From IMG/VR virus record IMGVR_UViG_3300045919_000046, positions 1 to 37,595 of that record: a DNA stretch of 37,595 nt. One strand, written 5' to 3'. The stretch comes from a virus. The position numbers and the translations under genes are program-made. The notes under the pieces were generated by a model. That model was given only the letters and a program-made list of their open reading frames with translations, was not told the DNA's origin and made no database searches. Shown here in pieces: positions 1 to 7,710 of this stretch. The number at the start of each line of letters is the position of its first letter. Position 1 is the stretch's first letter.

Positions 1-2
1 TT

Positions 3-413
3 GTGCTACTGCCACCAGCCAGTAGTCTCATTCTCACCGAGTGGGAATACAAGAATTATTTGGAGCGGCTAGCTTTCAAGGTGGGGGATGTGATGACGTT
101 GTGTGCCACAGCAGCGACACAACCACAGCAACTTAGCATGCTGATACACATTCAGACGGATTTCAACAAGGTGATCTTTCGTATGCCGTCACAGCCCAAT
201 GCCATGCTGATGGTGCAGATTGAGGCTGCTGAAATGATGGCAGATAAGCCGTGGGTAAGGTGGGACAGCCCCAATGGCTGGCGCAAAATCACCATCAAGG
301 AGTATGAACAGTTCATCAAAGACAAGGACAACTATGCTCGTCTACAAGATCGTTGTATCGCCGCCGCGAGACAAGCCGGTCACCTCGACCGTCCTTCGCA
401 TACATCCCTCTGA
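3..413 (+). CDS. Hypothetical protein, 5' end cut by window edge
   Basis: The reading frame is open from the first bases of the window, so the true start may lie upstream; the GTG at position 3 is only the first possible start codon inside the window. The visible 136 residues are a soluble-looking mixture with no signal peptide, membrane segment or motif I recognise. The last roughly 80 bases overlap the beginning of the next gene in another frame. It is the first visible member of a closely packed rightward operon of small accessory genes. No function is proposed. Confidence 0.6.
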   Translation: MLLPPASSLILTEWEYKNYLERLAFKVGDVMTLCATAATQPQQLSMLIHIQTDFNKVIFRMPSQPNAMLMVQIEAAEMMADKPWVRWDSPNGWRKITIKEYEQFIKDKDNYARLQDRCIAAARQAGHLDRPSHTSL

Positions 414-645
414 TCCTGACTATCGGCAGGTGGTGTTGCAACGTAACCTCAATGGTTGTCAACTCAAAGAAGGAGAGCGAGTAAAGATCAGACGCGGACA
501 TAAGAGGGGGACAATAACAAAGTTATTCAACACCCCTGATGATGTCAATTGGGTGCAGAACAGACCCCACTTCATTCAAGTGAAGTTTGATGATGGGGTG
601 TTCATGATGTGTGCCCTTGGTCAATTGAAACGGAGTAAGGTATGA
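334..645 (+). CDS. Small basic protein with a KOW-like segment
   Basis: About 103 residues from the ATG at 334; an upstream in-frame extension to 274 exists but would overlap the previous gene even more. The middle carries GERVKIRRGHKRGTITKL, which has the shape of a KOW/SH3-like strand pair (hydrophobic residues, then a conserved-type glycine after a basic loop). Such folds bind RNA or proteins, but this is only a resemblance. The stop overlaps the next start as ATGA, so the two are probably translationally coupled. The start is uncertain because no strong ribosome binding site precedes 334. Confidence 0.6.
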   Translation: MLVYKIVVSPPRDKPVTSTVLRIHPSDPDYRQVVLQRNLNGCQLKEGERVKIRRGHKRGTITKLFNTPDDVNWVQNRPHFIQVKFDDGVFMMCALGQLKRSKV

Positions 646-836
646 AGTTCAATATCGGTGACTATGTTCGGGTCGATCATCCAAACTGCGGCACTTGGAC
701 CGGAAAGATTTATCGCCGTGCCCTGCCGTTCGAGTTGCTGGAGGCGGAATACTGGGTGACAGGTGCCCCCGAAATAGTGAGGGGCATTCCTATCCTCGCA
801 TGGGAATCTGAAATTACCAAACTTGAGGACCAGTGA
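642..836 (+). CDS. Small hypothetical protein, 64 aa
   Basis: A 64-residue protein beginning MKFNIGDYVRVDHP. The opening GDYVRVDHPNCGTWTGKIYR has the look of a small SH3-like or KOW-like beta-barrel (VGDYVRV...G..GKI), similar in style to the upstream gene, so the pair may be distant relatives. It overlaps both neighbours by four bases (ATGA at each junction). Function unknown. Confidence 0.7.
   Translation: MKFNIGDYVRVDHPNCGTWTGKIYRRALPFELLEAEYWVTGAPEIVRGIPILAWESEITKLEDQ
671..682 (+). repeat. GGTCGATCATCC dispersed motif, copy 1
   Basis: Exact 12-mer found three times in 3.3 kb (also 1536-1547 and 3222-3233), each time in a different codon register, so it is not explained by shared protein sequence. 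Confidence 0.45.
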
Positions 837-1159
837 TGAAATATATTGCTGTTATTAAGGTGGATGAAGATGCCACCGCAGGGTCATTCTTCTACAACAG
901 GCGGCCTGTAGGCCCGTTGTCCGGTGTTGCTCACCCCCAAGAGGGGCAAAAGCACGACCGGCAATATGGTGCTTTGTCGGATGATTGCTCTGTGTATTGG
1001 GTAGACACTGAGCCAGATGCTGAGGAACTGGCAAAGAAACTCACCGAGTGGTTCCCGGCCAACACCTATGGTGTTGCAATCATGTCTACCATCTATCGCC
1101 GTGACCCCGGCCCTGTGGTCAAATCCATTGTCAGTGAAAAGGGAGTTTTGCCAGCATGA
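833..1159 (+). CDS. Hypothetical protein, 108 aa
   Basis: A 108-residue soluble protein starting MMKYIAVIKVDEDA. I see no catalytic motif, zinc site or membrane segment. It overlaps the previous and following genes by four bases each, which supports its reality and its place in the same operon. Function unknown. Confidence 0.7.
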   Translation: MMKYIAVIKVDEDATAGSFFYNRRPVGPLSGVAHPQEGQKHDRQYGALSDDCSVYWVDTEPDAEELAKKLTEWFPANTYGVAIMSTIYRRDPGPVVKSIVSEKGVLPA

Positions 1160-1377
1160 GTTACTTGAAGCAGTCGCATGGAATGGGTAGTTGGAAGTCG
1201 CGCAAGATTCAAAAGGGTGCCCGCGCATCTCGTGAATCTGGCCGCAAGAAGGGACTTGTTCCTCCGTCCTGGGCACGAGCATGTGCCCGTATGGCAAGGG
1301 CTTACAAGAATAATCCGCGTTATTCGGATTGGAATGCAAAGTGTGATGGTGGCAAAGTCAAGTGGAGTGGTGCATAA
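1156..1377 (+). CDS. Small, strongly basic hypothetical protein
   Basis: A 73-residue protein rich in Lys and Arg (for example SWKSRKIQKGARASRESGRKK), with tryptophans spread through it. The charge suggests nucleic-acid binding or binding to an acidic surface, but there is no recognisable domain. Its TAA stop shares a base with the ATG of the glutamine amidotransferase gene (TAATG), so its translation is probably coupled to the amidoligase operon. Confidence 0.65.
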   Translation: MSYLKQSHGMGSWKSRKIQKGARASRESGRKKGLVPPSWARACARMARAYKNNPRYSDWNAKCDGGKVKWSGA

Positions 1378-2027
1378 TGAGACTTGTTTCCGCAATTTAC
1401 AACGACTTCTATCCTTTTGAAGCGTTGGACCTGTTCGATGATTTCATTGCCACTACCAACCCGGATGACCTCAATCCGGGGGATGTCCTTGTGGTGTGGG
1501 GTGGTGACGACATTTCCCCGGTCCTGTACAAGCATGGTCGATCATCCCGGTCACATGCGTGGCATCAAGGCATGAGCAAGCGTGATGCCATCGAGTGGGC
1601 GCTCATGCAAAAGGCGCGCAGCATGAATATTCCCATTATTGGAATCTGCCGTGGCGCGCAAATGTTGTGCGCGCTGGCTGGTGGGCATTTGGTGCAGGAT
1701 GTCAACAACCATTTCGGCTCACACAAGATGGACACCCCTGATGGCACGAAACTGCGTGCCAACAGCATTCATCATCAGATGATGGTGCCCCACGGCACTG
1801 CACATGAAATGCTGGCGTGGACTAAGCCTCTGTCCGAGCAATATGTGGTGTGTCCACATGACAAGGATGTTGTCTATGCGAAGATGAGCAACGAGGTTGA
1901 CCCGGAGTTTGTATACTTCAACGATGTCAAGGGCTTTGCTGTGCAATGGCATCCTGAAATGATGGATGTGAAGGAGAAAGCCACTCAATATGTATTCGAT
2001 ACAATTGAAAGGAAAATTGGGCAATGA
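1377..2027 (+). CDS. Class I glutamine amidotransferase-like hydrolase (peptidase C26/PuuD type)
   Basis: A 216-residue single-domain class I glutamine amidotransferase. The nucleophile elbow GICRGAQ holds the catalytic cysteine at residue 91, and AVQWHPE near the C-terminus supplies His192 and Glu194, completing the Cys-His-Glu triad of the family. C26 members cleave gamma-glutamyl amide bonds or release ammonia from glutamine. The ATG at 1377 is preferred over in-frame codons from 1362 because it forms a TAATG junction with the upstream gene and matches the expected beta-strand start. It lies at the head of an operon with two amidoligases, a class II amidotransferase and an ATP-grasp enzyme, so it probably trims a gamma-glutamyl product or feeds ammonia to a ligase. 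The family call is firm; the substrate is unknown. Confidence 0.9.
   Translation: MRLVSAIYNDFYPFEALDLFDDFIATTNPDDLNPGDVLVVWGGDDISPVLYKHGRSSRSHAWHQGMSKRDAIEWALMQKARSMNIPIIGICRGAQMLCALAGGHLVQDVNNHFGSHKMDTPDGTKLRANSIHHQMMVPHGTAHEMLAWTKPLSEQYVVCPHDKDVVYAKMSNEVDPEFVYFNDVKGFAVQWHPEMMDVKEKATQYVFDTIERKIGQ
1536..1547 (+). repeat. GGTCGATCATCC dispersed motif, copy 2
   Basis: Second exact copy, inside the class I amidotransferase gene, where it encodes parts of Gly-Arg-Ser-Ser. Confidence 0.45.
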
Positions 2028-2308
2028 AACCTATTCGTTGGCAAGAGCAGGAGTATTTGTATCAGGAAACTGTTTGCGGCTGTTGTGGGAGTGAGTTGTG
2101 CTTTACCCGAGAATCATTTGATGAAATCAACAGGGGGGTGATGTTCTTCGAGAGTGCTACCAAGTTGGATATTCCCCCTGAACCGTGGGAGTACGACATT
2201 AATGAAATTATTCAGCCTGATGGCACTTTCCTCTACATCAAGAGCTGTCTGCCCGGGGCTCATGGCCCGTGGGACAGGGACAGGGACAACGACGACAACG
2301 ACGACTAA
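2024..2308 (+). CDS. Small protein with CGCC motif and acidic tail
   Basis: A 94-residue protein. The N-terminal part contains VCGCCGSELC, a Cys cluster that could bind zinc or act as a redox pair. The C-terminus is an extreme acidic low-complexity tail ending DRDRDNDDNDD, encoded by short GAC-rich tandem repeats at about 2275-2306. The gene overlaps the amidotransferase stop by four bases. It is conserved in place within the amidoligase operon but I do not recognise the family. Confidence 0.7.
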   Translation: MKPIRWQEQEYLYQETVCGCCGSELCFTRESFDEINRGVMFFESATKLDIPPEPWEYDINEIIQPDGTFLYIKSCLPGAHGPWDRDRDNDDNDD

Positions 2309-2321
2309 TCGGAGCATCAAT

Positions 2322-2771
2322 ATGCAAAGTTTTTACATGTATTTGTCCGGCCTGTCTAGCATTTTTTACACAAAGCGATATTTCGAGACTTGTCCTGACG
2401 TAGTAGGGGCCTGCCCCACTAACCAAATCATTGTGTGGGCTCGTAGCAAATACGGTACGTATATCATGAGAGGCACCCAGTATGATCATTTACGTATCTA
2501 TGCTGACATCACTTCTAAACAGAAGGAAGAATACGCCGCGACGGATAAAACAATTATTCCCACGTTTCTTGAGAAGTTACTCAAGTATGAGCAGGTGGTG
2601 ATTATCACTGCTCGGGAGCAGGACAAGTTCATGGATGACACCATTGAAATGTGCCCTGAAATGAAAGCTATGCTGGTGTTCCGGCAAGCTGAACGATATC
2701 AGAACAACAACTATCCTGATGATGAGCCTGCTCTCCGTACATACATTTTCCAGAAAGGAAATGCCAAATGA
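2322..2771 (+). CDS. Hypothetical protein, 149 aa
   Basis: The frame is open further upstream, but the ATG at 2322 (MQSFYMYLSGL) follows the previous stop by 13 bases with a GGAG ribosome binding site, and the upstream extension only shadows the previous gene. The 149-residue product has no clear motif. It overlaps the start of the COOH-NH2 ligase gene by four bases, so it is likely co-translated with it. Function unknown; a partner of the amidoligases is possible only by position. Confidence 0.75.
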   Translation: MQSFYMYLSGLSSIFYTKRYFETCPDVVGACPTNQIIVWARSKYGTYIMRGTQYDHLRIYADITSKQKEEYAATDKTIIPTFLEKLLKYEQVVIITAREQDKFMDDTIEMCPEMKAMLVFRQAERYQNNNYPDDEPALRTYIFQKGNAK

Positions 2772-3559
2772 AGTTCTCCCTGGGAGCTGACCCCGAACTG
2801 TTCATGAAGGATGCTAATGACGCATTCTTCTCTGCCATTGGCATTGTTGGTGGCACCAAGATGATGCCCCGCAAGCTGGATGGACTTCCCGATGGCTTCG
2901 CTGTGCAAGAGGACAACGTGGCTGTTGAGTACAACATCCCGCCGAGTGCAACGAAGGACCAGTTCATTCAGAACATTGGACAAGCAATGTCCTACTTGTC
3001 CGACGAGGTGTCCAAGCGTGGGTTGTACTTTGTCAATGTGTCGGCAACGAATGAGTTTCCCGATTGGCAACTGGACATGCCAGCAGCCAAGGTGTTTGGG
3101 TGTGACCCCGACTACAACGCGTGGGACAATGGCCGGCGCAACCCACGCCCCAAGGCCACTGACGCTGCCTTGCGCACCTGTGGTGGTCATGTCCACATCG
3201 GTGGTATCTCTCTGGACAAACGGTCGATCATCCACTTCATGAAGCACATGGACCTGTTCGCTGGAGTGCCTAGTGTTCTGATGGACAAGGGTGAGCTACG
3301 CAAGCAACTGTATGGCAAGGCAGGCGCCTATCGGCTGAAGCCCTATGGGGGCGAATATCGTAGTCTGTCCAATTTCTGGGTGTTTGATCCGAAGTTGTGT
3401 GAATGGGTTTGGAATGCCACTGATATGGCCGTGAACGCATGGCAAGACGGAAGCGTCGCAATTGATCAGGATGGCCCGATGATCCTTGAAGCAATCAACA
3501 ACAATAATAAAGATATTGCAATGCACCTTGTTCACAAGTACAATCTGCTGGTGGTGTGA
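2768..3559 (+). CDS. COOH-NH2 ligase type 2 (phiEco32-like amidoligase)
   Basis: A 263-residue protein resembling the phage phiEco32-like COOH-NH2 ligase type 2 family, which has a glutamine-synthetase-like fold and is predicted to join a carboxylate to an amine using ATP. Visible hallmarks are GADPELF (residues 6-12), the acidic strand EDNVAVEYNIPP (49-60), FGCDPDYNAW (110-119), CGGHVHIGG (138-146) and YGGEYRSLSNFW (193-204). These acidic and His residues match the metal and nucleotide sites expected of the fold. The gene sits between two unknown genes and shares an operon with a second amidoligase, two amidotransferases and an ATP-grasp protein. The substrate is unknown; identification is by recalled motif, not a search. 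Confidence 0.85.
   Translation: MKFSLGADPELFMKDANDAFFSAIGIVGGTKMMPRKLDGLPDGFAVQEDNVAVEYNIPPSATKDQFIQNIGQAMSYLSDEVSKRGLYFVNVSATNEFPDWQLDMPAAKVFGCDPDYNAWDNGRRNPRPKATDAALRTCGGHVHIGGISLDKRSIIHFMKHMDLFAGVPSVLMDKGELRKQLYGKAGAYRLKPYGGEYRSLSNFWVFDPKLCEWVWNATDMAVNAWQDGSVAIDQDGPMILEAINNNNKDIAMHLVHKYNLLVV
3222..3233 (+). repeat. GGTCGATCATCC dispersed motif, copy 3
   Basis: Third exact copy, inside the COOH-NH2 ligase gene, where it encodes Arg-Ser-Ile-Ile. Shorter matches (GGTCGATCA) occur at 5413 and 15092 on the plus strand and in sense orientation on the minus strand at 22438-22446. Confidence 0.45.
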
Positions 3560-3562
3560 CAC

Positions 3563-4132
3563 ATGATTGAAACATTTACGTCAGAGAACTCGGGTGACTT
3601 CCAAGCCCGATACGCTGAGACATTTGGTTGGCTACATCGAACGGATAGGAAGCAGTTCATCAATCTTGAGTCTGTGATTGAAGACAAGGTGTCATTTTCC
3701 ATTGGCACCCATCACAAATACTCTGTGAACATCAACTCGGGCATTAACTTTGAGTTCATTCCGGTTGATCGTGGATGGTTTAACACCACCAATGGTGAGG
3801 TGGTGTATTTGCAGCGTCGTCCTGCCCGTCAATGGAAGCGTGGCATCAGCGAGAGCAATACAGAAATATATGATGCCTATCGAAGTAGGGTTGATCTGAC
3901 GTTTGCTCGGCTGTCCTCCATCTTTGAGAATCCCAATAAGTGGGGCATTAAGCCCAGTCAATGTGCCATTTCAAAGCAGTTTGCAATGCTCCCTGATGGC
4001 ACTGTGTATTTCTACCTCCATTGTGTTGGGCGATGGGTAGATAACACAATTATTCTGGACAACTCCATTGTTGAACAAGAGCTGCGAGATCAGCTCACTC
4101 GACAACAATCAACCATTGAGGTGAAAGTATGA
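3563..4132 (+). CDS. Hypothetical protein between the two amidoligase genes
   Basis: A 189-residue soluble protein starting three bases after the COOH-NH2 ligase stop and overlapping the second amidoligase start by four bases. No signal peptide, membrane helix or known motif is visible; the first half is rich in aromatic and polar residues and the second half is probably helical (YDAYRSRVDLTFARLSSIF). Its position between two ligases makes it a candidate substrate, carrier or regulatory subunit, but that is inference from context alone. Confidence 0.75.
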   Translation: MIETFTSENSGDFQARYAETFGWLHRTDRKQFINLESVIEDKVSFSIGTHHKYSVNINSGINFEFIPVDRGWFNTTNGEVVYLQRRPARQWKRGISESNTEIYDAYRSRVDLTFARLSSIFENPNKWGIKPSQCAISKQFAMLPDGTVYFYLHCVGRWVDNTIILDNSIVEQELRDQLTRQQSTIEVKV

Positions 4133-5142
4133 GTAGTATTTCTTCGTTGTGGGGACGCCTGACACCCCCCTCCTATCACTACAAGGACGCCCCCAAGCTG
4201 GATGCACCAGACAGCACTGGGCTGTACGGCATTGAGCTTGAGATTGAGGATGTTCACGAGGATATGGTGGTGAAGGGCTTCACTGCCACCACTGACGGGA
4301 GTCTGCGTAACAGCGGACTTGAGTTCATCTCTGCCCCAATGAGCTATCACAACATGGTGCATGGCTTGAACCTGTTCTTCTCCAAGAATGAACTATCTGA
4401 GGACAACTACTCCGACCGGACATCCATTCACATTCATGCCAATTGCCTGGACATTTCCCTCAGCCAGCTCGGGTCTGTGCTGATGGTGTATCAGGTGTTT
4501 GAAGAACTGCTGTTCATGTTTGTTGGGGAGGATAGAAATAAAAATATTTTTTGCACCCCTCTGAGTGAGTGTGCTGTTGTCTTCGGCATGTGTGAGCGGC
4601 TTCATGCAGGGGATCATAGTGTGATTAGCGGTTGGCCCAAGTACACTGCTCTCAACCTGCATCCGATTTGTGAGCATGGCACTGTGGAATTTCGACACAT
4701 GGCCGGTACACATGATGTGGCAAAGATTGTTCGGTGGCTGCGTCTCATTGGGCACATCATTGCCTATGCCAAGGCTCACACGTATGAGGCCATCAAGACC
4801 ACATTGATTAGCCTCAACACTACGTCTGAGTATCAGCAACTACTCACGGCGGTGTTTCATGAGGACAGCATTATCCTGCAACAGAATGGATATCAAATGA
4901 TGATGGAATCTGGAGTGTTGAATATGAAATATAGTGTGTTGAAGAAACCCCTGTCGCCTGGGTTTATGCTCCTTGATTCCAATTTGTGGGCAACCATCCA
5001 TGAGGCACCGAGGTTTGAGCAAGGCCTCACTGATTTGCTGAATGACGTACGAAACCCTGCGGGGGCATGGGCACGTGACCCACCCATGGCTGAAGAAGAC
5101 ACCCGAGCACAAGTCGCTCGTCCGATTCGGAGGCCCGCCTAA
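4129..5142 (+). CDS. Putative amidoligase (Amidoligase_2 family)
   Basis: A 337-residue protein with the hallmarks of the Amidoligase_2 family, a glutamine-synthetase-fold group predicted to form amide or peptide bonds. Visible motifs in order are GIELEIE (34-40, metal-binding acidic strand), DGSLRNSGLEFISAP (56-70), SIHIHAN (99-105) and the paired NLHPI and GTVEFRHMAGT near 176-194, which carry the His/Arg nucleotide site. The last 40 or so residues are proline- and arginine-rich and may be disordered. It overlaps the class II amidotransferase by one base (TAATG), so the two are coupled and may act together, the amidotransferase releasing ammonia or transferring a glutamine-derived amide. 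The substrate is unknown. Confidence 0.87.
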   Translation: MSSISSLWGRLTPPSYHYKDAPKLDAPDSTGLYGIELEIEDVHEDMVVKGFTATTDGSLRNSGLEFISAPMSYHNMVHGLNLFFSKNELSEDNYSDRTSIHIHANCLDISLSQLGSVLMVYQVFEELLFMFVGEDRNKNIFCTPLSECAVVFGMCERLHAGDHSVISGWPKYTALNLHPICEHGTVEFRHMAGTHDVAKIVRWLRLIGHIIAYAKAHTYEAIKTTLISLNTTSEYQQLLTAVFHEDSIILQQNGYQMMMESGVLNMKYSVLKKPLSPGFMLLDSNLWATIHEAPRFEQGLTDLLNDVRNPAGAWARDPPMAEEDTRAQVARPIRRPA

Positions 5143-6437
5143 TGTGTGGCTTGGTTGCATTTGTGTCTGCCTATTCCAATGGGTTTAGCACAGAGGAAGC
5201 TGATACCTTCCGTGACATGCTTGTGATTGACACCCTACGGGGCTTTGACAGCACTGGTGTGTGTGGCATTGAGAATAATGGAAATATTACCACTGTCAAG
5301 GACGCCATCAATGGTGCTTCCTTTGTTCAGACAAAGGAATTCTCCTCCTTTAAGACGGACATGATTTACAAGGGCATCTTTATGTTTGGTCACAATCGGG
5401 CTGCAACCCGAGGGTCGATCACAGACAGGAATGCCCACCCTTTCTGTGTAAATGATAACATTATTCTCGCTCAGAATGGCACCTACAACGGGGACCATAA
5501 ACACCTGAAGGATACTGACGTTGATAGTGAGGCACTGGCCCATGTGTTGGAGGAATATCCCAATATTGAAGATGCGCTACAGCGTGTCAATGCTGCATAC
5601 TCACTCATTTGGTACAACGTGAAGGAGAGTACGCTGTACTTCATTAACAATGGCAAGCGGCCAATGCATGTGACCTACACCAAGGACGGTGGCGCATTGT
5701 TTGCCTCTGAGAGTGAGACAATCTTGGCTGCTGCATCACGCAACATGTTGACATTGGACAAAGCCCCATATCCTATTGCTGAGAGTGCCCTGGTGTCGTT
5801 CAAGTTGGACAAAGCCACTCGCTCTTGGTCAAGCGATTGCAAGAAGAATATGAACATTGACTTCGACTACAAGCACTCTCCCTTTCGTAATTACACGCAT
5901 AGCCCAGAAATGGGGAATATTGGGGGTACTTGGCGCGGCTGGCCTAATTACCGAACTCCAGAAACGCCTGTCACCCACACCGCGCCCAAAGCGTATCAAG
6001 AACATCCAAACTCGATGCTGAAGAACATTCATGACTTTGTTGGCACTGGTGCTCTTGATGAGTATCATCTGAGTCCTCATGAGTGCACCGTTATTCAGGA
6101 TTCTATGCGGATGACTCCCCGCAGCAAGCCGACGTTCATTGAGGCTCTTGACTATTTCCCATGCAATCATCATGCCGATTGCACCTCATGGATTGTTTAC
6201 GGGGTGTCAGTGAACGCTTCACTGGGGTCCAAGTCTGCTGTGTATTACAAGGTGTTCTTCGACAAAACGGAAAAGGAGATCATTGACATCACAGCTCACA
6301 CTTGGTTTGAGGTGAATGGCAACAATCCTGTCACTCACATGTATCGTGATGAAAAGACGAGTGACAATCATCGTGTTGTCACGGTGTTCTGCCCGGAAAT
6401 GGAACCCATTGATATGGAAAAGACTGGAACACAATGA
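5142..6437 (+). CDS. Class II glutamine amidotransferase (Ntn-type), GATase_6-like
   Basis: A 431-residue protein whose N-terminus is MCGLVAF: once Met is removed, Cys becomes the N-terminal nucleophile of the class II (Ntn) glutamine amidotransferases. The other expected elements are present: GHNRAATRG (83-91) with the substrate-binding Arg, NGTYNG (112-117) with the oxyanion Asn-Gly, and VDSEAL (127-132). ASESETILAA near residue 190-200 also fits the family. Residues from roughly 220 to 431 are an additional region that I cannot assign; it could dock to a synthetase partner. Class II domains normally deliver ammonia to an attached or separate synthetase, and here the adjacent amidoligases and ATP-grasp enzyme are the obvious partners. 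Confidence 0.9.
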   Translation: MCGLVAFVSAYSNGFSTEEADTFRDMLVIDTLRGFDSTGVCGIENNGNITTVKDAINGASFVQTKEFSSFKTDMIYKGIFMFGHNRAATRGSITDRNAHPFCVNDNIILAQNGTYNGDHKHLKDTDVDSEALAHVLEEYPNIEDALQRVNAAYSLIWYNVKESTLYFINNGKRPMHVTYTKDGGALFASESETILAAASRNMLTLDKAPYPIAESALVSFKLDKATRSWSSDCKKNMNIDFDYKHSPFRNYTHSPEMGNIGGTWRGWPNYRTPETPVTHTAPKAYQEHPNSMLKNIHDFVGTGALDEYHLSPHECTVIQDSMRMTPRSKPTFIEALDYFPCNHHADCTSWIVYGVSVNASLGSKSAVYYKVFFDKTEKEIIDITAHTWFEVNGNNPVTHMYRDEKTSDNHRVVTVFCPEMEPIDMEKTGTQ

Positions 6438-7147
6438 AACCATTTGACATTGTTGTCGACCCAGTGGGGTCGAAGTTTGCCAAGTCCCTACAGCAGGCGT
6501 TGAGGGACAAGGTAAATAATAAAGTTTTTCGTCGTAGTACTCCACACCCAGGGGGACGAGTGTATTTCTCTGTCACCCAACGGGCACTTAACAAGGTAGA
6601 ACAGTTTGAGCGATTCAGACATTTCGGGGTTATTCATCCTCCCTTTCACACTACACCTGATACGATTGAGAGAAGCCCTACTCGAACCATCTTTGCGAGA
6701 ACACTTATCAACGCGACAAATGGAAGAGGCATTGTCGAGTTTACAACAGATATCAGTTCATTCCCAAATAGTCCGCTCTATACTGAGTACATCCCAAAGA
6801 AAGCTGAATACCGATTCCACGTCTTCCACGGAAAAGTAATTGATGTTCAACAAAAGAAAAAGAGTAGGACATTCGACAACGACCAGCGAAATAGTCGTGT
6901 TCGTAATGTCGCTAATGGTTACGTGTATTGCCGGGACGGTATTGACATTCCTGATGGTGCTAGCTCTCTTGCTATTGACGCCGTTAAGGCTTTGGGCTAT
7001 ACTTACGGCGCGGTGGACATGATTTACAATGAGAAGCGGGCTCAATGCTATGTTCTTGAGGTAAACAGTAGACCCGGTCTGATGGGTACCACCCTTGATA
7101 AATATGCTGATGCAATTATTAACCAATACAATTTGCAAAGGAAATAA
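6434..7147 (+). CDS. ATP-grasp ligase-like protein
   Basis: A 237-residue protein with the C-terminal half of an ATP-grasp fold. EYRFHVFHGKVIDVQQK (125-141) is the typical strand pair, ARG-rich loop RNVANGYVY follows, and AVDMIY (193-198) plus YVLEVNSRPGLMGTT (206-220) contain the Asp, Glu and Asn that bind the two magnesium ions. ATP-grasp enzymes activate a carboxylate as an acyl phosphate and couple it to an amine or thiol. The N-terminal domain is short and partly unrecognisable, as in phage-type members of the group. It overlaps the amidotransferase by four bases and ends the recognisable amidoligase operon. Confidence 0.87.
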   Translation: MKPFDIVVDPVGSKFAKSLQQALRDKVNNKVFRRSTPHPGGRVYFSVTQRALNKVEQFERFRHFGVIHPPFHTTPDTIERSPTRTIFARTLINATNGRGIVEFTTDISSFPNSPLYTEYIPKKAEYRFHVFHGKVIDVQQKKKSRTFDNDQRNSRVRNVANGYVYCRDGIDIPDGASSLAIDAVKALGYTYGAVDMIYNEKRAQCYVLEVNSRPGLMGTTLDKYADAIINQYNLQRK

Positions 7148-7148
7148 T

Positions 7149-7475
7149 ATGAGTATGCATAAAAGTATTATTGGACAAACTGTTGGTGGAGCTTCTGTGA
7201 AAACTGACACAGGAAGTTTTGACCGATATCCCTACATGAAGCATTCCACTGCTGAACAGACACTTGGTGACTATGTTGCCCGTAAGATACAACATGAGGG
7301 GCTGCAAGCCGTTAGTGTTGAGCAACAGCGTAAGAAATTTGAAGAATGGTACAACGGCCAGCGACACAATGAGCCTTGGAACCTTCCCCACATCGAACGT
7401 ATGTGGCAATGCTGGGCAACAGCCCAAGGACGATCATCAGAAGAAATCTTTGCAGAGACACAGAAACATGTCTGA
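7149..7475 (+). CDS. Small phage protein, 108 aa
   Basis: The frame is open from 7095, but the ATG at 7149 follows an AAAGGA ribosome binding site just after the ATP-grasp stop. The C-terminal half, EQQRKKFEEWYNGQRHNEPW followed by MWQCWATAQGR, resembles the short phage domain in which a Phe-Glu-x-Trp segment is followed by a Trp-rich helix and a final Gly-Arg; such proteins are common in early regions and have no settled function. It overlaps the next gene by eight bases. Confidence 0.75.
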   Translation: MSMHKSIIGQTVGGASVKTDTGSFDRYPYMKHSTAEQTLGDYVARKIQHEGLQAVSVEQQRKKFEEWYNGQRHNEPWNLPHIERMWQCWATAQGRSSEEIFAETQKHV

Positions 7476-7710
7476 TACCCACATCAATTTTGATAAGCAA
7501 GCTGAAGCACTTGGCCTGGAGAAAAGGGACACTCACATGGGATTCGGACCTGAGTTTAATAATAGGAACACAATGTTCTGGTTTCTTGAAGATGAGCCCC
7601 TGGCTTATAAGTACGTCGGAGAGTACTCCTCCTGGCTTGTCACCGAGTATGACGACTATGATCTGTCAGAAATTCAACCCATGTACGCACCTATTGAAGA
7701 CGAGGAGTAA
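7468..7710 (+). CDS. Hypothetical protein, 80 aa
   Basis: Starts at the ATG at 7468 (MSDTHINFDKQAE); the upstream extension of the frame to 7264 shadows the previous gene and is not used here. The 80-residue product is acidic and aromatic, with a C-terminal DDYDLSEIQ and EDEE end. Its TAA stop is fused to the putative ATT start of the next gene (TAATT), and the GAGGAG at 7702-7707 inside its last codons can serve as the ribosome binding site for that gene. Function unknown. Confidence 0.65.
   Translation: MSDTHINFDKQAEALGLEKRDTHMGFGPEFNNRNTMFWFLEDEPLAYKYVGEYSSWLVTEYDDYDLSEIQPMYAPIEDEE

Noticed and set aside
884-1339. 151-codon open frame on the minus strand
   Set aside because: It lies opposite three overlapping, well-packed genes and has no ribosome binding site or motif; a shadow of the coding strand.
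2711-3247. 178-codon open frame on the minus strand
   Set aside because: It is antisense to the COOH-NH2 ligase gene, whose motifs are clear on the plus strand.
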